Source of the DNA: Pantoea sp. Lij88
GTDB taxonomy: Bacteria; Pseudomonadota; Gammaproteobacteria; Enterobacterales; Enterobacteriaceae
NCBI RefSeq assembly: GCF_030062155.1
Contig: NZ_CP118269.1
Span: 62,001-126,000 of the forward strand
Length of the DNA: 64,000 nt
Direction of reading: 5' to 3'
Shown here: in pieces, positions 1 to 9,677 of the stretch
How positions within the stretch are numbered: the first letter of the stretch is position 1
Layout: the number at the start of each line of letters is the position of its first letter
Notes under the pieces: model-generated
The model's database searches: none
Seen by the model: the letters and a program-made list of their open reading frames with translations, nothing else
Told to the model about the DNA's origin: nothing
Position numbers and translations under genes: made by a program

Positions 1-1282
1 CGCCTTTAATCAGCGAATGTTTGCCATCGAAGGTCGGAGTAGAGAAATCATCGTAAAGCGGGTGGACTTTGAAGCCTTCAAAGCCGTTAGTTGGCGTGGT
101 TGTCCACTGCCAGACGTTACCGACGATATCGAAGAATTCGCCCTGGGCGAAGAGATCGACTGGCGAGGAGGAAGCCCAGTACGCCAGGTTGATGTTGCCC
201 GGCGCCCGCTCCCAGTCCGGCTGATCGCCCACGACCTGTTCGCGCAGCTGAGCCCACTCCGCTTCACAGGGAAGCTGAACGCTCATGCCGGTCTGATCCG
301 CCTTCCATCGGCAGAACGCCGCCGCTTCCAGCTGATTCACCTCGGCAGGCCAGTCCCATGGCATAGTGACTTCTTCACACATCAGACGCAGTTTAAGCTG
401 ATCGGGCATCGCAGGCGTGCCGACCCAGAAAGTGGGCATCTCTGCTTTGGCAAACTGACACCAGCCCCAGCCTTCATCATCCCACCAGCGGGCATCCTGA
501 TAACCGCCCGCCTCAACGAACGCCAGAAATTCTGCGTTGCTGACCAGCATTTTGCTCGCCCTGAACGGCTGCAGCGCAACCTGCTGGCGGCCATATTCGT
601 TATCCCAGCCGTAGGTATCGTCGGTTTTACCCAGCGTGACGGTGCCGCCAGGCATCGGCAGCAGCGTGTTGGCCGGCACAGCTTCGCGCTGGTGGCGCGC
701 CATCGGACAGGCCGGCCACGCGGCCTGCGGTCTGACCCACTCAACCGGTAACTGGCGGATCAGCACGCTGGAGGTTTCCAGATGGATACGCTCATGCTCA
801 ATACCCATCAGGATCACCCAGGCCGGGCTCTCCCAGCTGATCGGCAGCGTAATCGGCATGGTCTGGATCAGATCGCTGACCAGCGCTTTCACGCGTCCGC
901 GGTATTCACGGACTTCTTCAATAGTGGGCCAGTCATAGTGGCTGTCGTTGAGATCGTCCCAGCTCATCTCATCCACACCAATCGCCATCATCGCTTCGAT
1001 ACGATCGTCCAGACGCGCGTCAATCAGGCGTCCGGCCATCAGCTTATTAATGTAGAAGGTGGCAGTATGGCCAAAATAGAAGATAAGCGGATGGCGCAGC
1101 GGAATGGCTTTGGTAAACCAGGCCTTCGAATCGGCCAGACAGGTGAACAGACTTTCATACTGTTCCCAGGTCTGATGAAAATAGGCCAGCAATTCGGCAC
1201 GTTTTTGTTCTGTATTCTGGCCGGAGAGCAATAACGTCCGCGTCGGTGCAGGCAAATCGCGGTGGGGTTGAGCAAGCGTCAC
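1..1282 (-). CDS. ovoA: 5-histidylcysteine sulfoxide synthase OvoA, N-terminal part (runs off the window)
   Basis: Non-heme iron enzyme that joins cysteine to the histidine ring as the first step of ovothiol synthesis. About 427 residues are visible. The first ~180 form a DinB-like domain with the iron motif HX3HXE (H163, H167, E169) and an upstream conserved His in the GHTATFY stretch (H72). From about residue 200 a formylglycine-enzyme-like fold follows (GNVWQW near the window edge). The family normally continues into a C-terminal SAM methyltransferase, which would lie outside the window. The start is a GTG at 1282, with GGAG six bases upstream; no in-frame ATG gives the full N-terminus. 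The gene lies 71 bp downstream of viaA. EgtB or SenA homologues share the fold, but the GIEHERIHLET context fits OvoA best. Recognised from family memory, not by search. Confidence 0.85.
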   Translation of the reverse strand, partial: MTLAQPHRDLPAPTRTLLLSGQNTEQKRAELLAYFHQTWEQYESLFTCLADSKAWFTKAIPLRHPLIFYFGHTATFYINKLMAGRLIDARLDDRIEAMMAIGVDEMSWDDLNDSHYDWPTIEEVREYRGRVKALVSDLIQTMPITLPISWESPAWVILMGIEHERIHLETSSVLIRQLPVEWVRPQAAWPACPMARHQREAVPANTLLPMPGGTVTLGKTDDTYGWDNEYGRQQVALQPFRASKMLVSNAEFLAFVEAGGYQDARWWDDEGWGWCQFAKAEMPTFWVGTPAMPDQLKLRLMCEEVTMPWDWPAEVNQLEAAAFCRWKADQTGMSVQLPCEAEWAQLREQVVGDQPDWERAPGNINLAYWASSSPVDLFAQGEFFDIVGNVWQWTTTPTNGFEGFKVHPLYDDFSTPTFDGKHSLIKG

Positions 1283-1353
1283 AGGAAGCTCCAGATTGCT
1301 GAGTAAGTGAAACGGTAATTTACTATAGCAAAGAAGCTTTTCTGTCAGATGAC

Positions 1354-2814
1354 TTAACGGCGCCAGTGGCGCAGCAGGCGGCTTTTCATGCCGGTATCGA
1401 AGCGCCAGATATGGTCGAAGATGCGCAGAATGCCTGGTTTCCCGTGGGCCGACATGGCGACGGCGTGAAAACGTTGCTGATTGTGTCGCTGGCGCGTTTT
1501 AATCGCCCCGATCACCTCTTCCGGCAGACGCTGGGCAATAAAATCGGAGACGATCACCGCATCGGCCTCCTGCCACAGTGCGCCTTCCATCCGGGTGACA
1601 ACAGAGGACAGACAGGCAGCCAGATCGGTACCGCCGCGAAAACGCTGACTGAGAAAGCGAATCGCCTGTTCCAGTCCGTCATCACCGGTCAGCTCATAGC
1701 CAATCACCTCATGAGCAAACAGCATGATGTAGCAGCGACGGCGATCGGCCAGCGCGACCTTCAGCAGTGCCAGACAAAATGCCTTGGCGCAGCGCTCATT
1801 GAAGCCACCCATCGAACCGGAGGTATCAACGCAGACGATAAACGGCCCGCGCGGCTGCTCTTCATGCTGCTGGTGGCTGGCCGGACGCATCGTCACCTTT
1901 TCATGCCAGGCATCGCCCTGCAGCTTGTAAGTCAGCAGCCGTTTTTCCACCAGCCGCCGGTAAAATTCCAGCTCCAGTTCGCTGATGCTCAGCGCGGCTA
2001 ACTCCGGCGGCAGCAGACGCAGCACGTCATCGCTCTGATGAATGCCGCTGACCTCTTCCGGCACGGACGCAGGTTCCTGCACCAGATGGTGAAAAGCCTC
2101 CATCGGAGCATCCTGCGACGGCACCGATTTGGCCTCGCGGCTGCGACCCAGCTGCTGCGCCAGTTTCAGCAGCTCCGGCTGCTGCGCCAGAAAGTCGCCA
2201 TATTGCAGCATCAGCTGATAGTCGCCAGGCTGCAGGGACGCTTTGCTCATATCCCACAACCGGCCAGCCGCGGCTTCGTCATCGTCGCCGAGAATCGGTG
2301 CCAGCTGGCCGCTCAGCGCCATGCGCTGCTGCAGTTCCGCCAGCAGGCGCTCGCGCTGCTGCTCCAGCAACTGCTGATTCAGCGTCAGGGTCTGTAAGGT
2401 CAGGCTCAGCCGCCAGCGCTGTAAAAAGAGCTGGTGCTGCGCGCTGCTGAGATGGTTGATATCGGTGTGCTGCAGCAGACGGTTAGCTTCATCAAGAAAG
2501 GGAGAGGGCAGACTTGCAAGCGCCTGCAGTGTGGCAGTTAACTGATGGCTGAATTCACGATCGCTGAGGAGCTGTACCCGCTGAAACAGCTGAAACTCTT
2601 CGGCCAGCGTGGCCGGAACCGGCGTGGCCTTGAGATCGGCATTAATCTCCGCTCGCCAGCGCGGCACATCGCGCAGCAGCGCTTTCTTCAGGCCGGGAAA
2701 CTTTTCAAAAAACAGCGCCAGCTGTGGGGACGCCAGCAGGGCAATAATCAGCTCTTCGATCAGTTCGGTTTCACCTACTGAAAGCAGCGTGCTGAGCGTC
2801 TCCACTGAGATCAT
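1354..2814 (-). CDS. viaA: ATPase RavA stimulator ViaA (VWA-domain protein)
   Basis: Partner of the MoxR-type AAA+ ATPase RavA; in E. coli the pair is linked to respiratory complexes and aminoglycoside sensitivity. The protein has 486 residues. The N-terminal two thirds are helical. A von Willebrand A domain begins near residue 325, with the metal-binding MIDAS motif DTSGS at 330-334 and a later conserved FRGGTD. The ATG overlaps the ravA stop codon as ATGA, so the two are translationally coupled. Length and sequence match the enterobacterial family. Confidence 0.96.
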   Translation of the reverse strand: MISVETLSTLLSVGETELIEELIIALLASPQLALFFEKFPGLKKALLRDVPRWRAEINADLKATPVPATLAEEFQLFQRVQLLSDREFSHQLTATLQALASLPSPFLDEANRLLQHTDINHLSSAQHQLFLQRWRLSLTLQTLTLNQQLLEQQRERLLAELQQRMALSGQLAPILGDDDEAAAGRLWDMSKASLQPGDYQLMLQYGDFLAQQPELLKLAQQLGRSREAKSVPSQDAPMEAFHHLVQEPASVPEEVSGIHQSDDVLRLLPPELAALSISELELEFYRRLVEKRLLTYKLQGDAWHEKVTMRPASHQQHEEQPRGPFIVCVDTSGSMGGFNERCAKAFCLALLKVALADRRRCYIMLFAHEVIGYELTGDDGLEQAIRFLSQRFRGGTDLAACLSSVVTRMEGALWQEADAVIVSDFIAQRLPEEVIGAIKTRQRHNQQRFHAVAMSAHGKPGILRIFDHIWRFDTGMKSRLLRHWRR

Positions 2815-4307
2815 TTACGCGCCTGTTTCAGCTGTTCCGCCACATCCTGCAGGCTGGTTTCAACCCGCGCCAGCCAGTCATCACTGATAAACAGGCAGCG
2901 CTGATGCTGACTGAACTGGTGACGCTGCGACCGCAGTTCACTCTCCAGCGCATCCAGCGCCTCGGTGATCTCACCCGGCAGCGGCTCGCTGCTGCTGACG
3001 CCTGGCAGCATCAGCCGCGACGATTGCAGGCTGACATCACGGATAGCCAGGCAGTGCTGTGCATCCACCTGTAAATCCAGACTCTGCGCAAAGCCAATCC
3101 CATTCAGCTTGCCGCGAATCTCGCCGCCTTTCTGCAGCCACTGATTCAGTGCATCACGCGCAATCACCAGATGGCTTACCTGCATGTCATGCAGCATCAG
3201 CGGCTTTTGCAGCATCAGCGTCAGTTGCTCATCGGTAAAGCTTTCCGGCAGATCGTAATGAGGTTTGCGACTGAACATGCCGCTGTGTTTTTCCAGGGTG
3301 ATCGCCTGCGCAATGCTCTGCTGTTGCTGCAGGGCCATGCGACGCGCTTTGATCTGCTGCAGTTTCAGCAGCATCGGCTGCTGCTGCCAGGCGTGCTGCG
3401 TCATCAGCTGATCGATTTCGCGTTCCAGCAACTGCATGGACGCGACGTCATGCCACAGGCAATCTTTCAGCAGGATCAGGTCAATGGGCGCAATCACGTT
3501 GCGTCCGCTGTAAAAGGCGCTGGCCTGCAGCAGATGAATGGCTTTTTTCCAGCGACGATCGGAAATATAAGGCGCGGCGGGCTGGCTCTCCAGCTGCTGA
3601 CGCAGCTGATAAATCAGTTCAAACACCGCATCGGGCAGGCTGACCTGGCTGATGCCGAGCTGCCACTGCGCATACTCTTCATCACTGATACGCAGGGATT
3701 CCGCGACCGGATTGGTGTGCTCATCCTGCTGGTGGGTCAGCATGCTGCGAAAGTTCTGCTTCTCATGCACGTTATCCAGCCACAGGCGAATCAGCATCCG
3801 GTCGTAAAGCGCTTCAAGGCCGCTATCTGCTTCCGGCAGTTCATTGGAGGCGGTGACCAGCAGCCGCATCGGGATGGTCTCTTCGCTGTCGCCATTACGG
3901 AAGCGGCGTTCGTTGATGGCGGTCAGCAGGGTATTCAGAATCGCCGGGCCGGCTTTCCAGATCTCATCCAGAAAAACGATCTCCGCGTCGGGCAGATACC
4001 CTTTCGTCAGACGCTGATAACGCCCTTCATCTTTCAGCGCCTGAATGGAGAGGGGACCAAACACCTCTTCCGGTGTGGAGAAACGGGTCATCAGATATTC
4101 AAAGGCGCGGGCGTGCTGAAAGGCATATTTGAGGCGGCGGGCAATCAGGCTCTTGGCGATGCCAGGCGGTCCCAGCAGGAACACGCTTTCGCCACTCAGC
4201 GCCGCCAGCAGGCAAAGACGAATGGCATGATGCCGCTCATACAATCCTTTTTCTAACGCATTGCTAAGGCGAGAAATTCTTTCTGCCAAAAGATGGGGTT
4301 GAGCCAT
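2811..4307 (-). CDS. ravA: MoxR-family AAA+ ATPase RavA
   Basis: Regulatory hexameric ATPase that works with ViaA and, in E. coli, binds the lysine decarboxylase LdcI. It has 498 residues, the same length as in E. coli, when started at the ATG at 4307 ([10 protein letters not shown]). Walker A GPPGIAKS lies at residues 46-53 and Walker B VFLDEI at 111-116; sensor residues follow in [11 protein letters not shown]. The C-terminal third is the LARA/triple-helical region. A GTG six bases further upstream (4313) has a better-placed AGGA and could be the true start, adding two residues. The 291 bp upstream is shared with divergent kup and should hold both promoters; I could not assign boxes there. 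Confidence 0.96.
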   Translation of the reverse strand: MAQPHLLAERISRLSNALEKGLYERHHAIRLCLLAALSGESVFLLGPPGIAKSLIARRLKYAFQHARAFEYLMTRFSTPEEVFGPLSIQALKDEGRYQRLTKGYLPDAEIVFLDEIWKAGPAILNTLLTAINERRFRNGDSEETIPMRLLVTASNELPEADSGLEALYDRMLIRLWLDNVHEKQNFRSMLTHQQDEHTNPVAESLRISDEEYAQWQLGISQVSLPDAVFELIYQLRQQLESQPAAPYISDRRWKKAIHLLQASAFYSGRNVIAPIDLILLKDCLWHDVASMQLLEREIDQLMTQHAWQQQPMLLKLQQIKARRMALQQQQSIAQAITLEKHSGMFSRKPHYDLPESFTDEQLTLMLQKPLMLHDMQVSHLVIARDALNQWLQKGGEIRGKLNGIGFAQSLDLQVDAQHCLAIRDVSLQSSRLMLPGVSSSEPLPGEITEALDALESELRSQRHQFSQHQRCLFISDDWLARVETSLQDVAEQLKQARK

Positions 4308-4598
4308 AATCACTTCAATGTCCTTACGATCGTCGGGCCGCCGCGCTTAAGCAAGCGCATTACTCTATAGATCATCATGCGTGAAAGCGTTGATAGCTGT
4401 CAGCTTTTTTGTTTCAGAAGGTTTGCCTGATTGAAAAGCGACGCTAAATAACGCTTTATCGTCAGAATCGACCCCGTTACCCTGCCAGACAGGCGAAGCG
4501 GGTATAGGAATTTTTGGTAAACCGTGCATACTGTGCGCTTTTTGATGGCCTGAGCGAGGGGTTTTCGCGCCTCTTAGACTCCAACAAAAGATAACTCT

Positions 4599-6467
4599 AT
4601 GAGCTCGGATAATAAGCAGTCACTTCGCGGATTAACGCTGGCCGCTATCGGTGTTGTTTACGGGGATATCGGCACCAGTCCGCTGTATACCCTGCGTGAA
4701 TGTCTTTCCGGACAGTTTGGCTTCGGCGTTGAGCGGGAAGCGGTATTTGGCTTTCTGTCGCTGATTTTCTGGCTGCTGGTGCTGGTGGTCTCACTGAAGT
4801 ACATCAGTTATGTGATGCGCGCAGACAATGCCGGTGAAGGCGGGATACTGACCCTGATGTCGCTGGCGGGCCGTCATACCGGTGCACGTGCCACGGCGGT
4901 GCTGGTGATCATGGGCCTGATTGGCGGCAGCTTCTTCTATGGGGAAGTGGTGATCACGCCGGCTATTTCAGTGATGTCAGCCATAGAAGGCCTGGAGATT
5001 GCCGCGCCGTCGCTCGATCCCTTTATTGTGCCGATGTCGATTGCAGTGCTGACGCTGCTGTTTGCGATTCAGAAACATGGCACCGGCATGGTGGGCAAAC
5101 TCTTCGCGCCGGTGATGCTGGTCTGGTTCCTGGTGCTGGCGATCCTTGGGGTCAACGGCATCATGAAAAACCCGGAAGTGCTGCATGCACTGAATCCCGC
5201 CTATGCGGTTGAGTTCTTCGTGCACTATAAGTCTGTCTCATTCTTCGCGCTTGGCGCCGTCGTGCTGGCGATTACCGGGGTGGAAGCGCTTTATGCCGAT
5301 ATGGGTCACTTCGGTAAAGTGCCGATTCGGCTGGCCTGGTTCTCGGTAGTGCTGCCGTCGCTGGCGCTGAACTACTTTGGTCAGGGCGCGCTGTTACTCA
5401 GCGATCCCAAAGCGATTAAAAACCCCTTCTTCCTGCTGGCGCCGGACTGGGCGCTGATCCCGATGCTGATTCTGGCAACCCTGGCGACGGTTATCGCCTC
5501 GCAGGCGGTTATCTCGGGTGTCTTCTCGCTGACGCGTCAGGCGGTGCGACTGGGTTATCTGCCTGGGATGCGTATCATCCACACCTCTGAGCGCGAATCG
5601 GGCCAGATTTATATCCCGGTGATCAACTGGGTGCTCTATTTCGCGGTGCTGATTGTGATTATCAGCTTTGAGCATTCAAGTAATCTGGCTGCGGCCTACG
5701 GTATTGCAGTGACCGGTACCATGGTGCTGACGGCGATGCTCTCCTGCACCGTGGCGGTTAAAAACTGGCACTGGAACAAGCTGGCGGTGGCCGTCATTCT
5801 GGTACTGATGCTCTGCATCGACGTGCCGCTGTTTACCGCCAACCTGGTGAAAATCTTCTCCGGTGGCTGGCTGCCGCTCTGTCTCGGCCTGGTGATGTTT
5901 GTCATTATGACGACATGGAAAAGCGAACGTTTCCGCCTGCTGCGCCGTATGCACGAACATGGCAACTCCCTGGAAGCGATGATCGCATCACTGGAGAAAT
6001 CGCCACCGGTTCGCGTGCCGGGCACGGCGGTGTATATGTCGCGTGCGCTGAATGTGATTCCGTTTGCCATGCTGCATAACCTGAAGCACAACAAGGTGTT
6101 GCATGAGCGGGTCGTGCTGCTGACGTTGCGGACTGAGGATGCGCCTTACGTGCATAATGTACGTCGCGTCACGATTGAGCAGCTGTCGCCGACGTTCTGG
6201 CGCGTGGTGGCGAGCTACGGCTGGCGCGAAACGCCAAACGTCGAGGAGATCTTCCACCGCTGCGGGCTGGAAGGACTCAACTGCCGCATGATGGAGACGT
6301 CGTTCTTTATGTCGCATGAGTCGCTGATTATCGGCAAACGGCCGTGGTATCTGCGCCTGCGCGGCAAACTCTTCCTGGCGCTGCAGCGCAATGCGCTCCG
6401 CGCGCCAGACCAGTTTGAGATCCCGCCAAACCGGGTGATTGAGCTGGGTACTCAGGTCGAGATTTGA
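4599..6467 (+). CDS. kup: Low-affinity potassium transporter Kup
   Basis: Inner-membrane K+/H+ symporter of the KUP/HAK family, active at low pH. It has 622 residues, identical in length to E. coli Kup, with about 12 membrane segments in the first ~440 residues and a cytoplasmic tail ending in [14 protein letters not shown]. The conserved [13 protein letters not shown] signature is near the N-terminus. The RBS is weak (an A-rich stretch before the ATG). The gene is divergent from ravA, as in E. coli. Downstream, rbsD does not follow directly as it does in E. coli: the qseBC-ygiW block lies between. Confidence 0.97.
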   Translation: MSSDNKQSLRGLTLAAIGVVYGDIGTSPLYTLRECLSGQFGFGVEREAVFGFLSLIFWLLVLVVSLKYISYVMRADNAGEGGILTLMSLAGRHTGARATAVLVIMGLIGGSFFYGEVVITPAISVMSAIEGLEIAAPSLDPFIVPMSIAVLTLLFAIQKHGTGMVGKLFAPVMLVWFLVLAILGVNGIMKNPEVLHALNPAYAVEFFVHYKSVSFFALGAVVLAITGVEALYADMGHFGKVPIRLAWFSVVLPSLALNYFGQGALLLSDPKAIKNPFFLLAPDWALIPMLILATLATVIASQAVISGVFSLTRQAVRLGYLPGMRIIHTSERESGQIYIPVINWVLYFAVLIVIISFEHSSNLAAAYGIAVTGTMVLTAMLSCTVAVKNWHWNKLAVAVILVLMLCIDVPLFTANLVKIFSGGWLPLCLGLVMFVIMTTWKSERFRLLRRMHEHGNSLEAMIASLEKSPPVRVPGTAVYMSRALNVIPFAMLHNLKHNKVLHERVVLLTLRTEDAPYVHNVRRVTIEQLSPTFWRVVASYGWRETPNVEEIFHRCGLEGLNCRMMETSFFMSHESLIIGKRPWYLRLRGKLFLALQRNALRAPDQFEIPPNRVIELGTQVEI

Positions 6468-6471
6468 TCTG

Positions 6472-6499
6472 CAGCGCCCGCCTTACGGGGCGGGCGCTG
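6472..6499. terminator. GC-rich hairpin between kup and qseC
   Basis: An 11-bp inverted repeat (CAGCGCCCGCC ... GGCGGGCGCTG) sits just after kup. The qseC stop codon (TAA on the minus strand, 6483-6485) falls in the loop, so one arm is qseC coding sequence. No clear T-run follows on the plus strand, so it is probably a weak or bidirectional terminator. Confidence 0.55.
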
Positions 6500-7838
6500 A
6501 CCAGCGCAGCGTGACGCATAATCCGCCGCCGGGTCGCTGGCTGAAGCTAACCTGCATCCCGTGCAGCTGGGCGATGTTGCGAACGATCGATAATCCCAGC
6601 CCGCTACCGCTCTTCTCCTGACCTGGCGGCCGCCAGAAACGCTCACCAAGCCGTTGCAGATCCGCTGTACTCAGTCCCTCGCCGTTATCCTCCACCGACA
6701 GGCTATTGGCCTGCAAACGCACATCCACTTCGCTGCCCGCGGGCGTGTAGCGGATGGCGTTATCCAGCAGATTTCGCACCAGCAGAGACAGTAATAGCGG
6801 ATGCCCCTGAATCTGCGGATCGGTCTCCGCGTGCAGCCGCAGCGTTACACCGTTTTTATCCGCCAGCGGCAGCTGTGCGACGAGCGTCTCCTGCACCGTG
6901 CGTTTCAGCGCTACCGGTTCGAAGGCGCTGCGCGCATCATCGGCCTCAACCCGCGAGAGCGTCAGCAGCTGATCCACCAGCCGCGTTGCGCGGGCAATGC
7001 CGGCATCCAGTTGCTGCAGCGCATGGGTTCGCATCACTTCATCATCCGCAGTCAGCTGGATCACTTCGCTTTGCACCTGCAGCGCGGCCAGCGGACTACG
7101 CAGCTCATGCGCGGCATCGGAGGTAAAGCGCCGTTCACGCTGCATCATGGCGCTGATGCGGCTGAACAGACCATTGAGCGCGACCATCAGCGGTTGTACC
7201 TCTTTCGGCACGCGGTCTGCCTGCAGCGGCGTATCGTCATCGGGCGCGCGCTGCGCCAGCTGCCGGGCCAGCGTTTTCAGCGGCCGCAGTTCAGACCAGA
7301 CCAGCCCGATCAGCAGCAGCAACATAAAAGGCAGCGCGATCAGCCAGGGCAGCACGCTGGCTTTCATCACATCCCGCGTCATGTCGTCACGGTATTCCGA
7401 CTCCTGACCCACCACCACCCGAAACTGCTTATCGGGCGTTGTCAGCCAGACAAACCGCCAGCGATCGTCATCATTGGTGAGCTGACCCTCATGAAATCCC
7501 TGATAGTCAGCTTCAAATGGCAGATAGCGGCCATTATCGCCATCATTCATCACCTGCCTGCCGTCCCGCGTGAAGACAGCAAAGGCCAGCGCATCATCAT
7601 CCTGTTCGCCGCGATGATGGCGCAGCATCTCTTTGGTTTTTGGCAGCGTGGGGGTGTTCAGTGAGGAGAAATCCAGCGTCAGCAGGCGCTTCGCCAGCAG
7701 CATCTGCTGGGTATCAAAGAGCTCATCCAGGGTTTCACGCGTCTGATACCAGGCACTGATACTGGCGCTGGCCCAGCAGAGGCCGAGCAGCAGCACAAAA
7801 CCGATGCCCAGCCGCAGAAACAGACTCATTGATCGCAT
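6483..7838 (-). CDS. qseC: Sensor histidine kinase QseC
   Basis: Membrane sensor kinase of the QseBC two-component system (reported ligands in E. coli are AI-3 and catecholamines). A membrane segment at the N-terminus and one near residue 170 flank a periplasmic domain containing the QseC-like stretch [16 protein letters not shown] and MNDGDNG. A HAMP-like linker follows, then the H-box [11 protein letters not shown], the N-box [10 protein letters not shown] and the G-box SGSGLGLSI. About 451 residues. Two ATGs are possible: 7838, preceded by a GGGGGAAG stretch, or 7829, which overlaps the qseB stop as ATGA. The pair is clearly translationally coupled. Confidence 0.9.
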   Translation of the reverse strand: MRSMSLFLRLGIGFVLLLGLCWASASISAWYQTRETLDELFDTQQMLLAKRLLTLDFSSLNTPTLPKTKEMLRHHRGEQDDDALAFAVFTRDGRQVMNDGDNGRYLPFEADYQGFHEGQLTNDDDRWRFVWLTTPDKQFRVVVGQESEYRDDMTRDVMKASVLPWLIALPFMLLLLIGLVWSELRPLKTLARQLAQRAPDDDTPLQADRVPKEVQPLMVALNGLFSRISAMMQRERRFTSDAAHELRSPLAALQVQSEVIQLTADDEVMRTHALQQLDAGIARATRLVDQLLTLSRVEADDARSAFEPVALKRTVQETLVAQLPLADKNGVTLRLHAETDPQIQGHPLLLSLLVRNLLDNAIRYTPAGSEVDVRLQANSLSVEDNGEGLSTADLQRLGERFWRPPGQEKSGSGLGLSIVRNIAQLHGMQVSFSQRPGGGLCVTLRWSAPAP

Positions 7839-8497
7839 CCGGCTTCCCCCAGGGTATAACCGACGCCGTGCAGCGTGCGGATAAACGCGCTGCCCAGCTT
7901 TTTACGCAGATGATGGATGTGAACTTCTACCGCGTTGCTGGAGACGTCGGCATCCCAGCTGTAGAGTTTCTCTTCCAGCTGGCTGCGCGTCAGCACCCGG
8001 CCCGGGTTGCGCATAAAGAGTTCCAGCAGCGCCAGTTCACGGCTTTTCAGCTCAATCGTCTCACCCTCGCGCATCACACTGTGGCTGCCGGGGATCAGCA
8101 CCACGTTACCGTGACGGAGTTCGGGCTGCAGCTGGCCGTGGCGGCGGCGGATCAGCGCCTGTAAGCGAGCGGCCACTTCGGTTAAGGCAAAGGGCTTACA
8201 CAGATAGTCATCGGCTCCAAGCTGAAGCCCTTCGACCCGCTGATCGAGCGCATCGCGGGCGGTCAGTATCAGTACCGGCACATCGTTGCCCTCCTGTCGC
8301 CACTGCCGCAGGATATCGAGTCCATCCCGCTCAGGCAGCGAGAGATCCAGAATCACCGCGTCCCACGGCGCGGCCTCCAGCGCGTTAAAGCCCGACTCAC
8401 CCGAGGTAAACCAGTCAACGCTGAAGCCCAGTTTACTCAGCCCGGCTTTGATACCGTCGCCAATTAAGCGATCGTCTTCAATCAGTAAAATACGCAT
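7826..8497 (-). CDS. qseB: Response regulator QseB (OmpR/PhoB family)
   Basis: DNA-binding response regulator partnered with QseC. The receiver domain has the acidic pocket IEDD, phospho-acceptor D51 in [11 protein letters not shown] and the conserved Lys in LCKPF. A winged-helix output domain follows, ending [28 protein letters not shown], very close to E. coli QseB. I chose the ATG at 8497 (MRILLIEDD) rather than the GTG one codon upstream, because it agrees with the family and leaves GGGAG at good distance. The promoter region is shared with divergent ygiW, as in E. coli. Confidence 0.93.
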   Translation of the reverse strand: MRILLIEDDRLIGDGIKAGLSKLGFSVDWFTSGESGFNALEAAPWDAVILDLSLPERDGLDILRQWRQEGNDVPVLILTARDALDQRVEGLQLGADDYLCKPFALTEVAARLQALIRRRHGQLQPELRHGNVVLIPGSHSVMREGETIELKSRELALLELFMRNPGRVLTRSQLEEKLYSWDADVSSNAVEVHIHHLRKKLGSAFIRTLHGVGYTLGEAGCDQ

Positions 8498-8583
8498 CAC
8501 GTCTCCCTGTTCCGATAGCGCTTTATACGAAGCAACTTCCCCACTGTACAGCTGATTTCGGCGAAAATGGCTTATTTTTACCG

Positions 8584-8600
8584 CTTAAGAAGCTGTTAAG
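8584..8600. promoter_or_regulatory. PmrA/QseB-type direct-repeat box between qseB and ygiW
   Basis: CTTAAG, five bases, then GTTAAG: two half-sites repeating every 11 bp. This fits the YTTAAK-N5-YTTAAK direct repeat known for the PmrA/QseB/BasR family. It lies in the 162-bp divergent region between qseB and ygiW, a logical place for QseB autoregulation and control of ygiW. The match is seen in the sequence; the binding protein is inferred. Confidence 0.55.
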
Positions 8601-8659
8601 AACTCTATGGTCAACTGGACGTATTCAAACCGAAAACACCACTGAGAAAGGGGTACACC

Positions 8660-9067
8660 ATGAAAAAGCACGCTGCAATTCTGGCCGTCGTTATGCTGGC
8701 TTCCGCCCCGGTTTTCGCTGCACAGCAGGGCGGATTTGTTGATCCCAGCGCGCCAGCCGCACAGACGCAGTCAGCAACCGGTCAGGGCGGCTTCAGTGCC
8801 GATCACACCAGTGTGGTGACCGTGAAGCAGGCTGAAGAGATGAAAGATGACAGCTGGATTACCGTGCGCGGCAAGCTGGAGAAACAGACCGGCAAGGAAG
8901 ATTATCTGTTCCGCGACCAGACCGGCACCATGAAAGTCGAAATCGACCACAAGCACTGGAACGGGCAGACCATCACACCTAAAGATAACGTTGAGCTGAC
9001 GGGTGAGCTGGATAAAGATTTCAACAGCATTGAGTTAGACGTTAAGCAGGTTAAAAAGCTGCCTTAA
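8660..9067 (+). CDS. ygiW: YgiW/YdeI-family stress tolerance protein (BOF domain)
   Basis: Small secreted periplasmic protein of 135 residues. A signal peptide of about 20 residues ends at VFAA. The mature part carries an OB-fold (BOF) domain with ITVRGKLEKQ and DNVELTGELDKD. E. coli YgiW/VisP is linked to oxidative and antimicrobial stress and is co-regulated with qseBC. A strong RBS (AAAGGGG) precedes the ATG. It is divergent from qseB, preserving the E. coli arrangement although the block sits elsewhere on the chromosome. Confidence 0.9.
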   Translation: MKKHAAILAVVMLASAPVFAAQQGGFVDPSAPAAQTQSATGQGGFSADHTSVVTVKQAEEMKDDSWITVRGKLEKQTGKEDYLFRDQTGTMKVEIDHKHWNGQTITPKDNVELTGELDKDFNSIELDVKQVKKLP

Positions 9068-9078
9068 TCTTTTCCTTC

Positions 9079-9104
9079 AGGGCTGCATTTGCGGCCCTTT
9101 TTTT
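9079..9104 (+). terminator. Rho-independent terminator after ygiW
   Basis: AGGGC/GCCCT arms with an inner TGC/GCG segment and a small loop, followed directly by seven T. It lies 12 bases after the ygiW stop. Confidence 0.8.
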
Positions 9105-9144
9105 CATCCCCTCTCCCGCCTTAATGCAAATTTCCCCCGGCATG

Positions 9145-9160
9145 AGCGAAACGTTTCGAT
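9145..9160. promoter_or_regulatory. Upstream RbsR-type operator
   Basis: AGCGAAACGTTTCGAT, one mismatch from the palindrome AGCGAAACGTTTCGCT expected for RbsR of the LacI family. It lies about 100 bp before rbsD. A TCACA half-site follows at 9166-9170 and may be part of a weak CRP site. Confidence 0.6.
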
Positions 9161-9221
9161 GACGATCACAGATTTCTTCTTTGCCCGTTGAGTTGATGGC
9201 GGCTTTTCATACACTCCTGAC

Positions 9222-9237
9222 AGCGAAACGTTTCGCT
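9222..9237. promoter_or_regulatory. Promoter-proximal RbsR operator
   Basis: Perfect 16-bp palindrome AGCGAAACGTTTCGCT ending 13 bases before the rbsD ATG. Its position over the start region, and the rbsR gene at the end of the same operon, make RbsR the natural ligand. PurR uses a related core, but the flanks fit RbsR. Confidence 0.8.
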
Positions 9238-9250
9238 GTGGAGTGAAAAG

Positions 9251-9670
9251 ATGAAAAAAGGTCGCTTGTTAAACGCTGAACTCTCTCATGTGATTGCCCG
9301 CCTGGGACACACGGATACGCTGACGATTGCTGATGCAGGCTTGCCCATTCCGGCAGGACCGCAGCGTATCGACTTAGCGCTCACGCCGGGTACGCCCGAT
9401 TTTATGCAGGTGGTGAATGCTGTCGCACTGGAGATGCAGGTAGAGAGCGCCCTGATCGCGGAGGAGATTAAGCAGCATAATCCGCAACTTCATAGTGCGC
9501 TTGTCGCCGTGCTCGAAGCCTTGCAACAGCACCAGGGGAATAGCATCACCATCAGCTACACCAGTCATGAACAATTCAAACAACAAACGCAGCGTAGTCA
9601 GGCGGTCATTCGCAGCGGAGAGTGTTCTCCGTTTGCGAATGTCATCCTCAGCGCCGGTGTGACCTTCTGA
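9251..9670 (+). CDS. rbsD: D-ribose pyranase RbsD
   Basis: Cytoplasmic mutarotase that converts beta-pyranose to beta-furanose ribose so RbsK can use it. It has 139 residues, the family length, with the conserved ISRLGHTD-like segment (here [19 protein letters not shown]) near the N-terminus. GGAG lies 7-8 bases before the ATG. First gene of the ribose operon, seven bases ahead of rbsA, with an RbsR palindrome immediately upstream. Confidence 0.97.
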   Translation: MKKGRLLNAELSHVIARLGHTDTLTIADAGLPIPAGPQRIDLALTPGTPDFMQVVNAVALEMQVESALIAEEIKQHNPQLHSALVAVLEALQQHQGNSITISYTSHEQFKQQTQRSQAVIRSGECSPFANVILSAGVTF

Positions 9671-9677
9671 GGCCGCT

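Noticed and set aside
17..751. Long plus-strand open frame of 244 codons
   Set aside because: It is antisense to ovoA, whose minus-strand frame has clear family motifs. High-GC codon bias leaves the opposite strand open.
3171..4256. 361-codon plus-strand open frame
   Set aside because: Antisense to ravA; glutamine-rich composition typical of a shadow frame and no recognisable domain.
4308..4598. Possible riboswitch in the ravA-kup divergent region
   Set aside because: Several short hairpins are present but no known aptamer signature; ordinary divergent promoters explain the space.
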